64,000 nucleotides of DNA from Marinomonas shanghaiensis (GCF_003259175.1 NZ_QGOK01000004.1:1-64000), one strand, 5' to 3'. Counted from the stretch's first letter, positions 1 to 9,023 are shown. Program-made: numbers and translations. The notes: generated from the sequence alone by a model not told the origin.

Positions 1-19
1 TCTGCGTGGTAACGCATAG

Positions 20-550
20 CTACCAGACTTTACAAATTTCTAGTAGTCCGCTTTCCCCCTCATAATCACGCGCACTCGAATATCGCCAGTGACATGCCAA
101 ATCGACATATCCTCTTTTGACTGGGTTTTGATGGATATACTCTATTTTTTGCCGCATCATTTCGTCACTTTGAATTAATTGTGGATGTGACCCTTCCTGC
201 CAAAACTGGTACGCGCGATCATCTTTATGCGCTTTTTTATAAAAAGCTAACTGATCTAAAATGGTTTTCACATTATGTTCAATTAAATACGAAATTAATG
301 CTCTGGCTGTAAATGATTTTAATCGAGCTAAATCTTTGCCTATTTGCTCACTCTGTACAACTAAATGCAGATGGTTTTCCAAAATCACATAAGCGTGCAC
401 CTTTAACCCTTCGCGCATTAAAAATGATAAAGAGTCAAAAATAATTGCCACTGTTTGTGGACGTGTAAAAACAGGTATCCAGTGTAAAACAGTTAACGTG
501 ACAAAGTGCGGTGCATCTTGTTGAATTATTTTGTATCTACTTCTGCCCAT
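20..550 (-). CDS. REP-associated tyrosine transposase (RAYT, Y1/IS200-like)
   Basis: This 176-residue protein has the layout of RAYT proteins, single-strand DNA nucleases of the Y1 HUH family that act on REP hairpins. The metal-binding motif is His60-Leu-His62 in ENHLHLVV, and the catalytic tyrosine is probably Tyr138 in KIEYIHQNPVKRG, a hallmark of the family. The length is normal for the short RAYT group and the frame is intact. REP hairpins begin 34 bp upstream of its start and continue to about 1194, which is the usual association between a RAYT and its own repeats. RAYTs are normally single-copy domesticated genes, not selfish elements. I am confident of the family; that it processes these REPs is inferred from proximity. 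Confidence 0.9.
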   Translation of the reverse strand: MGRSRYKIIQQDAPHFVTLTVLHWIPVFTRPQTVAIIFDSLSFLMREGLKVHAYVILENHLHLVVQSEQIGKDLARLKSFTARALISYLIEHNVKTILDQLAFYKKAHKDDRAYQFWQEGSHPQLIQSDEMMRQKIEYIHQNPVKRGYVDLACHWRYSSARDYEGESGLLEICKVW

Positions 551-583
551 TCGTCATCCTTGAACGTTGTGTATCGGTTTATC

Positions 584-669
584 CTAGTTCCCACGGTCTC
601 CGTGGGAATTCATACGTGTGCTTAGTGCCTCTACTATGCATTACCACGCGGAGCGTGGGAACGAGAGTG
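584..669. repeat. REP/BIME copy 1
   Basis: This is a pair of inverted REP hairpins. The left palindrome is GTTCCCACGgtctcCGTGGGAAC preceded by CTA, and the right unit ends GCGTGGGAACGAG, which reads CTCGTTCCCACGC on the other strand. The two are separated by a conserved linker of about 40 bp. It sits just upstream of the RAYT start codon, so it may also lie in that gene's promoter or leader. Confidence 0.9.
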
Positions 670-853
670 ACTTGACACCTCAAATCGCACATAGGTAATA
701 AATCGTATCCTCTTTGATGGCATTGGTCACCTCTGTATTTCTCATTTTTTGCCTCAACAGTCTAAGCAGTCAAAAATAACTTTGACGAAGCTAAGTCTCA
801 ACATCCTAAGCGGCCAGCAACTCTGAAGGTTTGTAAATATGGGGTTTTTTTTT
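670..853. other. Spacer between REP copies, no gene seen
   Basis: This stretch separates the first BIME from the tandem array. It lacks the 46-bp joining sequence found between the later copies, so copy 1 is not simply in phase with them. I see no convincing reading frame or RNA gene. Confidence 0.5.
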
Positions 854-1194
854 CTAGTTCCCACGGTCTCCGTGGGAACTCATACGTGTGCTTGGTGCCT
901 CTACTATGCATTACCACGCGGAGCGTGGGAACGAGAGTGCTCGGTGTGTTTTTCAGGTTCGTTTACTCGACTGTTTGGGTTTCTAGTTCCCACGGTCTCC
1001 GTGGGAACTCATACGTGTGTTTGGGGCCTCTACTATGCATTACCACGCGGAGCGTGGGAACGAGAGTGCTCGGTGTGTTTTTCAGGTTAGTTTACTCGAC
1101 TGTTTGGGTTTCTAGTTCCCACGGTCTCCGTGGGAATTCATACGTGTGCTTGGTGCCACTACTATGCATTACCACGCGGAGCGTGGGAACGAGA
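854..1194. repeat. Tandem BIME array, about 2.6 units of 129 bp
   Basis: Copies begin at 854, 983 and 1112, an exact 129-bp period. Each unit has an 86-bp BIME (two inverted REP hairpins) and a linker of about 43 bp that carries TGCTCGGTGTGTTTTTCAGG and ends TCGACTGTTTGGGTTT. The third unit stops after its BIME. Only a few bases differ between units, so the expansion is recent or is kept uniform. The short frames that cross the array in two phases are products of the repeat and not genes. Confidence 0.92.
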
Positions 1195-1344
1195 ATATAC
1201 TAAGCCTTTCCTTACTCTAGGTATAAATACTCGCCCCTCTTTGGTGCTTTTTGTTTTAGAATAGCACCATAATTTGTCCGTAAGGTCAGCTTTCATTTTC
1301 TTCATGTGCAGACAGTTTCATGCAGACTGTTAAAAGGAATATTA
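1195..1344. other. Intergenic region before the MFS gene
   Basis: This follows the REP array and should contain the promoter of the MFS transporter gene. The only clear signal is the ribosome binding site AAAGGA at 1333-1338, before the ATG at 1345. Confidence 0.4.
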
Positions 1345-2559
1345 ATGTCCAGTTCTACCTCTACTGTTAATGCTTCAATGCCTGAGCCGAAGACCCAATG
1401 GTTGAACGTGATTTTACTGTGGGTGGCGGGCATTTCTGCGGCGATGCAGTTTGCTAAGTTCTCTGTGTCTTTTGATGGTTTGCTTGAGCATTATCAAATG
1501 GGGGCGACGTCAACAGGTGCGGCGTTGTCTGCAGTTGGTATGGCGGGTTTGGTGTTTGGTGTGTCAGCGGGCATGATCGCCAGTCGTGTGGGTTATCTGA
1601 AGGTGTTGGTTGGTGCTCTGTTATTGGGCGGTGGTTTGTCTTTGCTGCAATCGACTCTGCCGTCTTTTCAGCTGTTGTTTGTGACACGTATGCTGGAAGG
1701 TTTTTCTCAATTAGGTGTGGTGGTTGCAGCACCGACCTTGATTGCCAAAATAAGCGCGCCGCAGCATAAGTCTTTGACTATGGGGATTTGGGGTACTTTC
1801 TTTGGGGTCGCTTTTGCTTTATGTGGCTGGGCGGGAAAGAATATTTTAGATCAATACGGTTTGCAGACCTTATTTCTAAGCCATGGTGTTTTTATTAGCA
1901 CTATCGGTTTGGTGTTGTTCTTTAAGCTAAGAAACAATCCAGTATTGGACTTGGTACCTGTGACGGGAAGGCAAGACGGCTTTATTAAACAGATGATAAA
2001 GATTTATCGCAATCCAAGGGCGTTATTACCCAGTTGTGTGTTCTTGTTTTATACCTGCACTTTGGTGTCGGTTTTGACCTATATTCCTGGCTTGATTGGT
2101 GATTCGACACTACAGAAGCTGATGTTGGTGGCGCTGCCGCTCATCAGTACGGGCGGGACTTTTTTAGCGGGGGCGATTGCGCAATATCTGATGCGGCCGC
2201 AGCGCGTTGCCTTGATGGCGTATTGCGGTGTTGCCAGCTGTGCGGTGGTGTTATCTGTGGTGAGTGGTTCGCCTGAACTTTTTTGTGTGGTCGTTGGGGT
2301 GATGGTGTTGTTTCTTGGAATGGTGCCAGGATCGGCATTGGCGATGATTCCCACGCTGGCTCGTAACCCAAGCGAACAGGCGCAAGGTTATGGCTTATTG
2401 GCTCAGTTTGGCAATCTTGGGGCCACAATGGGTCCACCGACATTTGCCACAGCAATCGCGGTTTATGGTTTGGCGGGGTTGGTGGTATTGGTTTTGTGCG
2501 TGTGCTGTTTTGGGGTCTTGTTTAGCCTTTTGGCTGGTCGCATTAAAGCGGTTGTATAA
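1345..2559 (+). CDS. MFS transporter
   Basis: The 404-residue protein is almost entirely hydrophobic, with about 12 predicted membrane helices, a central cytoplasmic loop near residue 210, and the small-residue-rich helices usual in the major facilitator superfamily. The ATG at 1345 is preceded by AAAGGA at a good distance, so I prefer it to the in-frame ATG at 1306, which adds 13 residues unlike a transporter start. It should be an inner-membrane secondary transporter. The substrate cannot be told from the sequence. It seems to be monocistronic, since the next gene is 190 bp away with its own ribosome binding site. Confidence 0.85.
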   Translation: MSSSTSTVNASMPEPKTQWLNVILLWVAGISAAMQFAKFSVSFDGLLEHYQMGATSTGAALSAVGMAGLVFGVSAGMIASRVGYLKVLVGALLLGGGLSLLQSTLPSFQLLFVTRMLEGFSQLGVVVAAPTLIAKISAPQHKSLTMGIWGTFFGVAFALCGWAGKNILDQYGLQTLFLSHGVFISTIGLVLFFKLRNNPVLDLVPVTGRQDGFIKQMIKIYRNPRALLPSCVFLFYTCTLVSVLTYIPGLIGDSTLQKLMLVALPLISTGGTFLAGAIAQYLMRPQRVALMAYCGVASCAVVLSVVSGSPELFCVVVGVMVLFLGMVPGSALAMIPTLARNPSEQAQGYGLLAQFGNLGATMGPPTFATAIAVYGLAGLVVLVLCVCCFGVLFSLLAGRIKAVV

Positions 2560-2748
2560 GCAAGCCTCACCTGTCTTTTTGTCGTGTTGGCTTGGTCATA
2601 CGTCGCTTCTCTTTCTTCTGCAAGGTGGATGGTTCAAAAACAATCTATCTTGCTGTAATAATTCCAGTCTGTATCCTGTCTAATAACCATTAACGAATTG
2701 ATGGATTGTATTTTTCCTAAGCTGTAAGACTCTTTCGGAGTTTGATGA

Positions 2749-4899
2749 ATGAAAAAAATTGGATTGCTGGTGTTGATTGTCACATTGGCCGCGGGCTTTT
2801 TCTATTTTGACTTGAACCAGTTACTGACGCTGCAAGGGCTCAAGTCCGGCCTAGTGGAATTTGAGGCGTGGCGCCGTGACAGTCCAATCTTGGTAGGTGG
2901 CGCGTTTTTATTGTTGTACGTTATCGTTACCGCCTTATCTTTGCCCGGTGCGGTGATTATGACCTTGGCTGCAGGGGCTTTATTTGGCTTGTTGTGGGGT
3001 ACGCTGATTGTGTCTTTTGCTAGCTCCATTGGCGCGACGTTGGCGTTTTTGGTGTCTCGTTATTTATTGCAGGACATGGTGCAATCGCGTTTTGGTGATC
3101 GCTTAAAAGCCTTTAACGAAGGCATTGCGCGAGATGGCGCCTTTTATTTATTTACCCTTCGTCTTGTGCCGATCTTCCCTTTCTTCTTAATTAATTTGCT
3201 GATGGGGCTGACGGCGATTCGCGCTTTAACCTTTTATTGGGTGAGCCAAGTGGGGATGTTTGCAGGCACCTTGGTGTACGTGAATGCCGGAACTCAGCTT
3301 GGCCAATTAGAGCGTTTGTCGGGCATTTTATCGCCTTCGTTATTATTGTCTTTTGTCTTGTTGGGCGTGTTTCCTTTGATCGCAAAGAAGATCGTCGATC
3401 TGGTGAAAGCGCGCCGTGTTTATGCGGGATTCACCAAGCCAAAATCCTTTGATCGTAATTTAATTGTGATTGGTGCAGGCGCTGGTGGCTTAGTGAGTGC
3501 TTACATAGCGGCCACAGTGAAAGCCAAAGTCACCTTGATTGAAGCCCATAAAATGGGTGGTGACTGCTTAAATTATGGCTGTGTGCCAAGCAAGGCGCTG
3601 ATTAAAAGCGCGAAAGTGGCGCACCAAATGCGTCATGCTGAAAACTATGGTTTGAACAGCAGCGAGCCGACCTTTTCATTCAAAAAAGTCATGCAGCGTA
3701 TTCACGATGTGATTGCCAAAATCGAGCCTCATGACAGTGTTGAGCGTTACAGCAAAATGGGGGTGGATGTGGTGCAAGGTTACGCCAAATTGATTGATCC
3801 TTGGACCGTGGAGATTCAACTAAATGAAGGTGGAACGAGACGTTTGACGGCGCGTAGTATTGTGTTGGCGACAGGTGCTCGACCGTTTGTGCCTGACTTA
3901 CCCGGTTTGGACGAGGTGGGTTATGTCACCAGTGATACCCTGTGGGAAACCTTTGCCAAGTTAGACGAGCCACCAAAGCGACTGGTGGTATTAGGCGGTG
4001 GACCGATTGGATGTGAGTTGGCGCAGAGTTTTGCCCGGTTAGGATCGGTAGTGACACAAGTAGAGCGCTCGTCTCGCATCATGAGGCGAGAAGACGAAGA
4101 GGTGTCTAAGCTGGCGCAAGAAAGCCTAGTCCAAGATGGCGTGATCATGCTGACTTCTCACCGTGCCGTGCGTTGTGAAAAAGAAGGGGAAAGCAAGCGT
4201 TTGATCGTTGAGCACGACGGGCAGGAGTCGACCATTGAGTTTGATGCCCTGATTTGTGCGGTTGGCCGTGAAGCGCGCCTTGACGGTTACGGTTTGGAAA
4301 ATTTGGGGATTGAAACCAAGGGCACGATTGTCACCAACGATTACCTTGAAACGCTTTATCCGAATATTTTTGCCGCGGGCGATGTGGCGGGCCCTTATCA
4401 ATTCACTCACGTGGCGGCGCATCAAGCTTGGTACGCCGCGGTAAATGCTTTATTTGGTACCTTTAAAAAATTCCGTGTGGATTATCGTGTGATTCCCTGG
4501 ACCACCTTTGTTGATCCTGAAGTGGCGCGAGTGGGCTTGAGTGAGCAAGATGCCAAGGAAAAAGGCATTGCCTATGAAATGGTGCGTTATGAACTGGATG
4601 ACTTAGATCGCGCCATTGCGGACAGTGCCGCGAAAGGCTTTGTGAAAGTACTGACGGTACCGGGTAAGGATAAGATCTTGGGCGTGACGATTGTTGGCGA
4701 ACACGCAGGGGATTTACTGGCCGAGTTTGTGTTAGCAATGAAACATGGTCTGGGGCTGAACAAGGTGCTTGGCACCATTCACACTTATCCAACGTGGGCG
4801 GAAGCCAATAAGTACGCCGCCGGTGAATGGAAACGCGCTCATGCGCCACAGCGCATTTTGAATTGGCTGGAAAAATACCACGCTTGGCGTCGAGGTTAA
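2749..4899 (+). CDS. TVP38/TMEM64 membrane domain fused to a FAD-dependent pyridine nucleotide-disulfide oxidoreductase
   Basis: Residues 1 to about 225 form a membrane domain of the TVP38/TMEM64 (VTT/DedA-like) family. Residues from about 235 form a complete class I flavoprotein disulfide reductase related to mercuric, glutathione and dihydrolipoamide reductases. The FAD-binding GAGAGG starts at residue 242, the redox pair is Cys273-x4-Cys278 in GDCLNYGCVPSK, a second dinucleotide site is VVLGGGPIGCELA, and the C-terminal catalytic region is His678-TYPTWAE685. Mercuric reductase lacks this His and has a C-terminal vicinal Cys pair, which I do not see, so MerA function is unlikely. The fusion tethers an NAD(P)H-driven reductase to the inner membrane. 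The substrate is unknown. The start has GGAG eight bases upstream. Confidence 0.88.
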   Translation: MKKIGLLVLIVTLAAGFFYFDLNQLLTLQGLKSGLVEFEAWRRDSPILVGGAFLLLYVIVTALSLPGAVIMTLAAGALFGLLWGTLIVSFASSIGATLAFLVSRYLLQDMVQSRFGDRLKAFNEGIARDGAFYLFTLRLVPIFPFFLINLLMGLTAIRALTFYWVSQVGMFAGTLVYVNAGTQLGQLERLSGILSPSLLLSFVLLGVFPLIAKKIVDLVKARRVYAGFTKPKSFDRNLIVIGAGAGGLVSAYIAATVKAKVTLIEAHKMGGDCLNYGCVPSKALIKSAKVAHQMRHAENYGLNSSEPTFSFKKVMQRIHDVIAKIEPHDSVERYSKMGVDVVQGYAKLIDPWTVEIQLNEGGTRRLTARSIVLATGARPFVPDLPGLDEVGYVTSDTLWETFAKLDEPPKRLVVLGGGPIGCELAQSFARLGSVVTQVERSSRIMRREDEEVSKLAQESLVQDGVIMLTSHRAVRCEKEGESKRLIVEHDGQESTIEFDALICAVGREARLDGYGLENLGIETKGTIVTNDYLETLYPNIFAAGDVAGPYQFTHVAAHQAWYAAVNALFGTFKKFRVDYRVIPWTTFVDPEVARVGLSEQDAKEKGIAYEMVRYELDDLDRAIADSAAKGFVKVLTVPGKDKILGVTIVGEHAGDLLAEFVLAMKHGLGLNKVLGTIHTYPTWAEANKYAAGEWKRAHAPQRILNWLEKYHAWRRG

Positions 4900-4903
4900 A
4901 TTG

Positions 4904-5722
4904 ATGCAAAAACTCCGTCCATGGGTTCTGTCTTTATTGAGTTTTGCCTTGTTGGGTTTGTTTAGCGCTTTGGCAAGTGCGGCAAATACTTTCGATCATG
5001 GTCAATGGGATGCTTTATTAAAACAGCATGTGCTGCCATTGAACGGCGGCCAAGCGACTCAAGTAGATTACCAAGGCTTTGCTGACGATAAAGTACCGTT
5101 AGAAGCGTATCTGGCGGCGTTATCTCAGGTGACTCAGACGGAATTTGATGCATGGCCGAAAGACGAGCAGTTGGCGTTTTTGATCAATGCCTATAACGCG
5201 TGGACAGTGGATTTGATTCTGACTAAGTGGCCTGATTTGGATTCGATTAAAGATCTGGGCCACTTTTTTAGTTCGCCGTGGAGCAAGTCTTTTATTCCGT
5301 TATTAAGGAAAACGCGCTCTTTGGATGATATTGAACACACCATGATTCGTGGCTCTGATCGTTATCAAGATCCGCGCATTCATTTTGCGGTGAATTGCGC
5401 CAGTGTTGGTTGTCCTGCCTTGCGCAACGAAGCCTATGTTGGCAGCCGTTTAGAGGCTCAACTGGAAGAACAAACACAGCTTTTCCTCGAAGATCGTAGT
5501 CGAAATCGAATAGACAGTGGCAAGTTGGCGCTTTCTTCGATTTTTAAATGGTATCGAGAAGACTTTGAAAAAGGCTGGCAGGGCTATTTATCACTGGAGC
5601 AATTTTTACTGGATTATTCAGAACCCTTGTCTTTAAGCTCTGAAGAGATTCAGATGTTGAGAGACAAGAGTATGCCCATCCGTTTCTTAGATTACGATTG
5701 GGCATTGAATCGTACGTTATAA
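4904..5722 (+). CDS. DUF547 domain secreted protein
   Basis: This is a 272-residue protein with an N-terminal signal peptide (hydrophobic residues 8-26, ending ASA) and the DUF547 signature HFAVNCASVGCPALRNEAY in the middle. DUF547 proteins are periplasmic or lipid-associated and have no agreed biochemical role. The ATG at 4904 follows the stop of the flavoprotein by 4 bp with CGAGG upstream, so the two are almost surely co-transcribed and perhaps translationally coupled; a TTG one codon earlier is less likely. Its 3' end overlaps the end of the convergent LysR gene by 6 bp. The link with the TVP38-reductase suggests a shared envelope redox function, which is inference. Confidence 0.85.
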   Translation: MQKLRPWVLSLLSFALLGLFSALASAANTFDHGQWDALLKQHVLPLNGGQATQVDYQGFADDKVPLEAYLAALSQVTQTEFDAWPKDEQLAFLINAYNAWTVDLILTKWPDLDSIKDLGHFFSSPWSKSFIPLLRKTRSLDDIEHTMIRGSDRYQDPRIHFAVNCASVGCPALRNEAYVGSRLEAQLEEQTQLFLEDRSRNRIDSGKLALSSIFKWYREDFEKGWQGYLSLEQFLLDYSEPLSLSSEEIQMLRDKSMPIRFLDYDWALNRTL

Positions 5723-6625
5723 ATCGCTTCCTGTGCTGTTAGAAAAGCGCTTCATCATTTCCCAGAATACATTCGCTTGAGAACTCTGTGTTTGATGGCG
5801 TAAGCGAATCATAAAAATCGGCAGCTGATTTTGTGAAGTAAAGTTTTCCACTTCAATGGGCACCAGTTGACCATTCTCCAACTCTGACTGAATGCAATGC
5901 TTTGGCATTCTCGCCCAACCAAGACCATGTAATAACAAGGTTTTCTTTGCCTGGAAATCGTTCACATACCAGCGTTTTCCCGTGGGTAACACATATCTGT
6001 GGCCATTTTCTGACGCGTTGGCGGTGGTGTCGTTAACCAAGATTTGCGGAATCGAATACAGGGCTTGTTGCTTGATCTTGGCGTCACTTGCGTTGAGCGT
6101 GGCGAGTAAGGTTGGGCTGATTACGGCGGTCATGGTGATTTTATTGAGCTCGATAAACGCGTGTCTGTCATCGAGCCCGTATCGTGGACCAATGGCGATT
6201 TCGCATTTGTTCTTGGTAAGCTTTTCTTGCACACCATAAAGGTGATCTGTGGTGATGTCCAAAGCAATGTCAGCATGCTGGAGCTGGAAAGTCTTGATGC
6301 GTGACATGCAGTCATCGTCTAGCGCCATTTGGCTTAGACAGAGTTGCAGTGGCGCTTCTGTGCCTTGAGCGAGGTCATGGCCTAGGTTTTCTAATTGCAG
6401 AACCTGAGACATGAGCTTCTTGCTCTGCTGGAAAAAAGCGTGGCCTGCGGCCGTCAATGTCGGACGGTAGCTATTGCGGTCAAATAACTGCAGGCCATAT
6501 TGTTCTTCTAAGGCTTTGACGGCCGCGCTGATTCCGGGCTGCGTTTTATGGATAGAATCTGCTGCCGAACGAAAGCTTCCTGTTTCCACCACCGCAATAA
6601 AGGCTCTTAGTTGATCGAGTTTCAT
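5717..6625 (-). CDS. LysR-family transcriptional regulator
   Basis: The 302-residue protein begins MKLDQLRAFIAVVETGSF, a typical LysR winged helix-turn-helix, with the recognition region KTQPGISAAVKALEEQYG at about residues 31-48. The rest is the periplasmic-binding-protein-like effector domain. GGAGG lies four bases before the ATG at 6625; an upstream in-frame ATG at 6658 would fall inside the operator-like dyad. It is divergent from a TSUP-family exporter, and LysR regulators commonly control the divergent gene, so that exporter is the likely target. The effector is unknown, perhaps a sulfonate or organic acid given the neighbour. Confidence 0.9.
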   Translation of the reverse strand: MKLDQLRAFIAVVETGSFRSAADSIHKTQPGISAAVKALEEQYGLQLFDRNSYRPTLTAAGHAFFQQSKKLMSQVLQLENLGHDLAQGTEAPLQLCLSQMALDDDCMSRIKTFQLQHADIALDITTDHLYGVQEKLTKNKCEIAIGPRYGLDDRHAFIELNKITMTAVISPTLLATLNASDAKIKQQALYSIPQILVNDTTANASENGHRYVLPTGKRWYVNDFQAKKTLLLHGLGWARMPKHCIQSELENGQLVPIEVENFTSQNQLPIFMIRLRHQTQSSQANVFWEMMKRFSNSTGSDL

Positions 6626-6637
6626 GATGCCTCCAAC

Positions 6638-6660
6638 ATGATCATAATTAATGATCATTA
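6638..6660. promoter_or_regulatory. Candidate LysR operator
   Basis: Two copies of ATGATCAT (6638-6645 and 6651-6658) are separated by AATTA, and the palindrome TAATGATCATTA spans 6649-6660. The site lies just upstream of the LysR start in the divergent intergenic region, where LysR proteins usually bind. Assignment to this regulator is inference. Confidence 0.5.
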
Positions 6661-6756
6661 TAATAATAAAACGAGATTATTTATTGTTCATTATATGCCT
6701 TATGATTGCGTCTATAAAACGAAGATACTCGTTATTAATGAACAAGGAGTGATTAC

Positions 6757-7482
6757 GTGGATTCTGTATTCGTGGTACTTTTTTTGGCAGGCTTAATCAC
6801 CGGCTTTTCCAAGTTTTCGGTGGGCGGTATGGGCTTGCTGGTGTTGCCTATTGTGATGATTGCTTTTCCAGGCCCAGAAGCGTTGGGGATGATATTACCG
6901 CTGTATATCATTACCGATATTTTGGCGGTATGGAGCTATCGTTCGAAAATTGCTTGGGCTGTGTTGGCGCGTTTTTTACCCTTGGCCTTTTTAGGTGTGT
7001 TTGTCGCGAGCCAATTTCTGGCGAACATCGACGCGGATCAGTTTGTCAGTTTCTTAGGATTTATGATCCTTTTTATGATTGCCTTAGGCTTGTATTTGGA
7101 TTTTCGTCCAGCCTCATTTATGCAAAAACCTTGGGCCGCTTATTCCATGGGCTTTTTCGGCGGCATTGTGACCATGATGGCCAACGCCGCGGGGCCAATT
7201 TTTAGTCTCTTCTTGCTCGAGCAAAAACTGGATAAAGAGACTTACGTCAGCACCCGCGCGTGGGCATTTTTCATCATCAATGTGGTGAAGCTCCCCTTTT
7301 ATATCAGTTTAGGGCTGCTATCGCTTGAAACGACCCAAGCCAGTTTGTATGCCGTACCAGGACTGATGGTCGGTTCATTTATTGGCTATCATTTCTTGAA
7401 AAAGGTGAATCCCGTTCAGTTCAAATGGATGATCCGCATCATGTCGATGATTGCGGCCGTAAAGCTGTTTTTGTTTTCGTAG
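6757..7482 (+). CDS. TSUP (TauE/SafE) family sulfite/anion exporter
   Basis: The 241-residue polytopic protein has about seven to eight membrane helices and the glycine-rich GFSKFSVGGMG near residues 13-23 that marks the TauE/SafE family, plus a second half with GFFGGIVTMMANAAGP. TSUP proteins move sulfite, sulfoacetate or other organosulfur anions across the inner membrane, though substrates vary. The start is a GTG at 6757 supported by AAGGAG six to eight bases upstream; no good ATG exists. It is divergent from the LysR regulator, which probably controls it. Confidence 0.85.
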   Translation: MDSVFVVLFLAGLITGFSKFSVGGMGLLVLPIVMIAFPGPEALGMILPLYIITDILAVWSYRSKIAWAVLARFLPLAFLGVFVASQFLANIDADQFVSFLGFMILFMIALGLYLDFRPASFMQKPWAAYSMGFFGGIVTMMANAAGPIFSLFLLEQKLDKETYVSTRAWAFFIINVVKLPFYISLGLLSLETTQASLYAVPGLMVGSFIGYHFLKKVNPVQFKWMIRIMSMIAAVKLFLFS

Positions 7483-7622
7483 CGAATACAGTAGTTCCGT
7501 ACAAAAAACATACAAAAATGGCGGCATTCCGTCTTGTATTGTCAGCGGATGTTCCATAATAGTTGGTATGAACAACGCCTCTTGTAGGTTGCTGTATTGC
7601 TAGGCTAAAGCGTGGATTTTGT

Positions 7623-9023
7623 ATGGAAAACAGACCAGAAACTAATATCCAGTTGGAACGTGTTTTGGAGACTGTGCCGATTGCTGTGGCTTGGTCGAGT
7701 ATTGCCTCAGATCGGATCGATTATATCAATGAGTCGTTTAGCACGCTCTTTGGGTATTCGTTAGAAGATCTTCCTGATCTTAAAACATGGTATGAGCATG
7801 TTTTTCCAGATCCTCGTTATTATCAGCAGGTGATCGAACCTTGGATACAGGACTATCTAGAAAATGTACCTGTGGAAGGGCTGAGTACTAGGATGTTTTG
7901 CAAGGATGGTTCGGTGAAAAAAGTGAGAATCTCTTTCTCTATCGTCGCAGACAAAAGGCTTTGGTATTTCAATGATTTAACCGATTATTGGATTGCTGAA
8001 AAAAGGTTGCGTGCGCGCAGTGACATGTTGGAAATGGTGGCGAAGAGTTCGGCGTTAACGGACATTCTGGACGTTATTGTGAAGCAGATTCAGCAAGAAA
8101 GTCCGCTCTCTTTGTGCAGCGTGTTACTTTTTGACCAGGCAGAACAGTGTTTGCGTTTAGGGGCGGCGCCAGACTTTCCTGATTTATATAATAAAGCCGT
8201 TGATGGCATTAAAATTGGCCTCAATGTTGGTTCATGTGGCACGGCGGCCTATTTAAAAACGCGTGTCATTGTGGACGATATTTTTTCCCATCGATATTGG
8301 CAGGATTATAGGCAGCTTGCTGCGTTAGCAGGAGTCGCTGCTTGTTGGTCGGATCCTATCATGTCATCAAAAGGCGATTTATTAGGTACGTTTGCTGTAT
8401 ACAAACGTGTGCCATCCTCTCCCACGAAGAAAGAATTCGAAATGATTCATTTCGCCAGTAATTTGGCGAGTATTGCGATTGAAAGTTTTCGAGTGCAAGA
8501 AGAGCTTGAGCAACGAGCTTATTTCGATCATTTGACTGGGTTAGCGAACCGAGGACATTTTTTTCAGCAATTTGAGTATGTTTTATCCAAAGCCATCGCA
8601 GAAAACGCGCCTCTTGCGGTTTTGATGATGGATGTGGATCACTTTAAAAGCGTTAACGATGCCTATGGGCATAAGGTGGGAGATTCGCTGTTGCAGAAAC
8701 TGGCTGAGATGAGTCTGTCTATTTTGAGAAAAGATGACATAATTGGCCGAATTGGCGGTGAAGAGTTTGCTGTATTGTTGCCAGCGACAGATCTACAAGA
8801 AGCGTTTCGGGTCGCGCAGCGGTTAAGGGAAAACATCGAAAAAGGCGTAGTGTTCATTGCTGATGCCCACACTCTTTCTTTTACGGTATCTTTGGGTGTT
8901 GCTTATCGTCAGCACAATGAATACACCACGATTACGGAATTATTAAACGCAGCAGATCATGCCCTCTATCAAGCCAAAGCGGCAGGGCGTAATTGCGTTT
9001 TTTCATCACAACATCAATTGTAA
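7623..9023 (+). CDS. PAS-GAF-GGDEF diguanylate cyclase
   Basis: The 466-residue soluble protein has a PAS domain (about 10-125), a GAF domain (about 145-290) and a GGDEF domain (about 305-460). The active-site loop is GGEEF at residues 378-382, so cyclase activity, making cyclic di-GMP from two GTP, is expected. The inhibitory I-site RxxD is present as RKDD five residues before the loop, so product feedback is likely. No membrane segment is visible; the PAS and GAF domains should sense a cytoplasmic or diffusible signal. The ribosome binding site is weak, so the ATG at 7623 is chosen because the PAS domain needs it. Confidence 0.92.
   Translation: MENRPETNIQLERVLETVPIAVAWSSIASDRIDYINESFSTLFGYSLEDLPDLKTWYEHVFPDPRYYQQVIEPWIQDYLENVPVEGLSTRMFCKDGSVKKVRISFSIVADKRLWYFNDLTDYWIAEKRLRARSDMLEMVAKSSALTDILDVIVKQIQQESPLSLCSVLLFDQAEQCLRLGAAPDFPDLYNKAVDGIKIGLNVGSCGTAAYLKTRVIVDDIFSHRYWQDYRQLAALAGVAACWSDPIMSSKGDLLGTFAVYKRVPSSPTKKEFEMIHFASNLASIAIESFRVQEELEQRAYFDHLTGLANRGHFFQQFEYVLSKAIAENAPLAVLMMDVDHFKSVNDAYGHKVGDSLLQKLAEMSLSILRKDDIIGRIGGEEFAVLLPATDLQEAFRVAQRLRENIEKGVVFIADAHTLSFTVSLGVAYRQHNEYTTITELLNAADHALYQAKAAGRNCVFSSQHQL

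Noticed and set aside
854-1194. CRISPR-like array
   Set aside because: Repeat and spacer are both conserved, the unit is 129 bp, and each contains two inverted REP hairpins. No cas genes are nearby.
839-1203. Two overlapping frames with repeated phrases such as VPTVSVGTHTC and HGLRGNSYVC
   Set aside because: They are translations of the REP/BIME tandem repeats in two phases, with no ribosome binding site or independent coding signal.
1454-1732. Antisense frame inside the MFS gene
   Set aside because: It runs opposite a well-formed membrane protein and has the composition expected of a shadow frame.
2749-4899. Mercuric reductase
   Set aside because: The C-terminal has His-TYPTWAE and no vicinal Cys pair, there is no MerT/MerP, and a TVP38 domain is fused instead.
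4463-4909. 148-codon antisense frame in the flavoprotein gene
   Set aside because: The forward frame has all flavoprotein motifs and the antisense product has none.
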